Both the position numbers and the translations under genes were made by a program. Shown here piece by piece: positions 63,858 through 64,000 of a DNA stretch of 64,000 bases. Source of the DNA: Odontocerum albicorne (lineage: Eukaryota > Arthropoda > Insecta > Trichoptera > Odontoceridae); assembly GCA_949825065.1 (NCBI GenBank), contig OX463842.1:2115501-2179500 (forward strand). Reading direction: 5' to 3'. The stretch's first letter is position 1. Each line of letters begins with the position of its first letter. A model generated the notes under the pieces. That model was not told the DNA's origin and searched no databases. It saw nothing but the letters and a program-made list of their open reading frames with translations.

Positions 63858-64000
63858 CTGTGACCTAGTTGGTACCATGCATGTTTTACAAACCGTGGTT
63901 TCCAGGATCGATTCCAATAAGAACCCAGATTTAAAAAAAATCAGTCTTTTTAGCACCTAAGGTCACTTTACTATATAAATGGCTGGTTGGAAGACATTGT
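63858..64000 (+). mobile_element. tRNA-derived SINE, cut by window end
   Basis: Head CTCTGTGACCTAGTTGGTAC, then CCAGGATCGATTCCAATAAG; body decayed; tail GGCTGGTTGGAAGACATTGT runs off the window. Confidence 0.65.

Overview
The window is AT-rich, gene-poor eukaryotic DNA built almost entirely from transposable elements in many states of decay. I find no convincing host gene. The repeat content points to an arthropod, most likely an insect: a Jockey-clade LINE with a PRE_C2HC/zinc-knuckle ORF1, mariner, pogo and piggyBac relatives, Penelope-like debris and tRNA-derived SINEs. I cannot name the order or species. One 200-base run of N (33765-33964) marks an assembly gap.

Layout. 1-3440: hAT-type MITE copies and a LINE 3' scrap. 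3441-14582: the centrepiece, two full-length Jockey-type retrotransposons on the minus strand, head to tail. The 12-bp sequence TCCCGTGTTAAC lies before, between and after them. The copy at 9007-14570 has both ORFs open. The copy at 3453-8994 has one nonsense codon in ORF2 just before the YADD motif. 15 kb onward: minisatellites (24, 31, about 80, 17, 52, 42 bp and others), foldback elements, DNA-transposon deletion derivatives with intact ends (mariner 26112-26674 and 43898-44962; Tc1/mariner-type 31234-31796 and 41114-41675; pogo about 20722-21288; piggyBac-type 32423-32664, 45576-46234 and 52389-53008), 5'-truncated LINE tails of about ten families, and tRNA-headed SINEs.

How the parts relate. 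The SINEs end in the same 3' tail as one LINE family (called E here), including an exact 25-bp match, so LINE E is their probable mobilising partner. A dispersed tail with a hammerhead-ribozyme-like core occurs at least seven times. In one place (about 39230-39745) it follows a decayed GIY-YIG domain, tying it to Penelope-like elements. In another (57816-58335) it forms two tandem 269-bp units, as in metazoan retrozymes. Several insertions are nested and can be ordered: a TA-flanked MITE inside a foldback arm, a mariner inside a minisatellite, LINE scraps inside a hAT MITE and inside a SINE tail.

Limits: element families were assigned by eye from conserved motifs, terminal repeats and target duplications. 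LINE letter names (B, C, E and so on) are local labels only.
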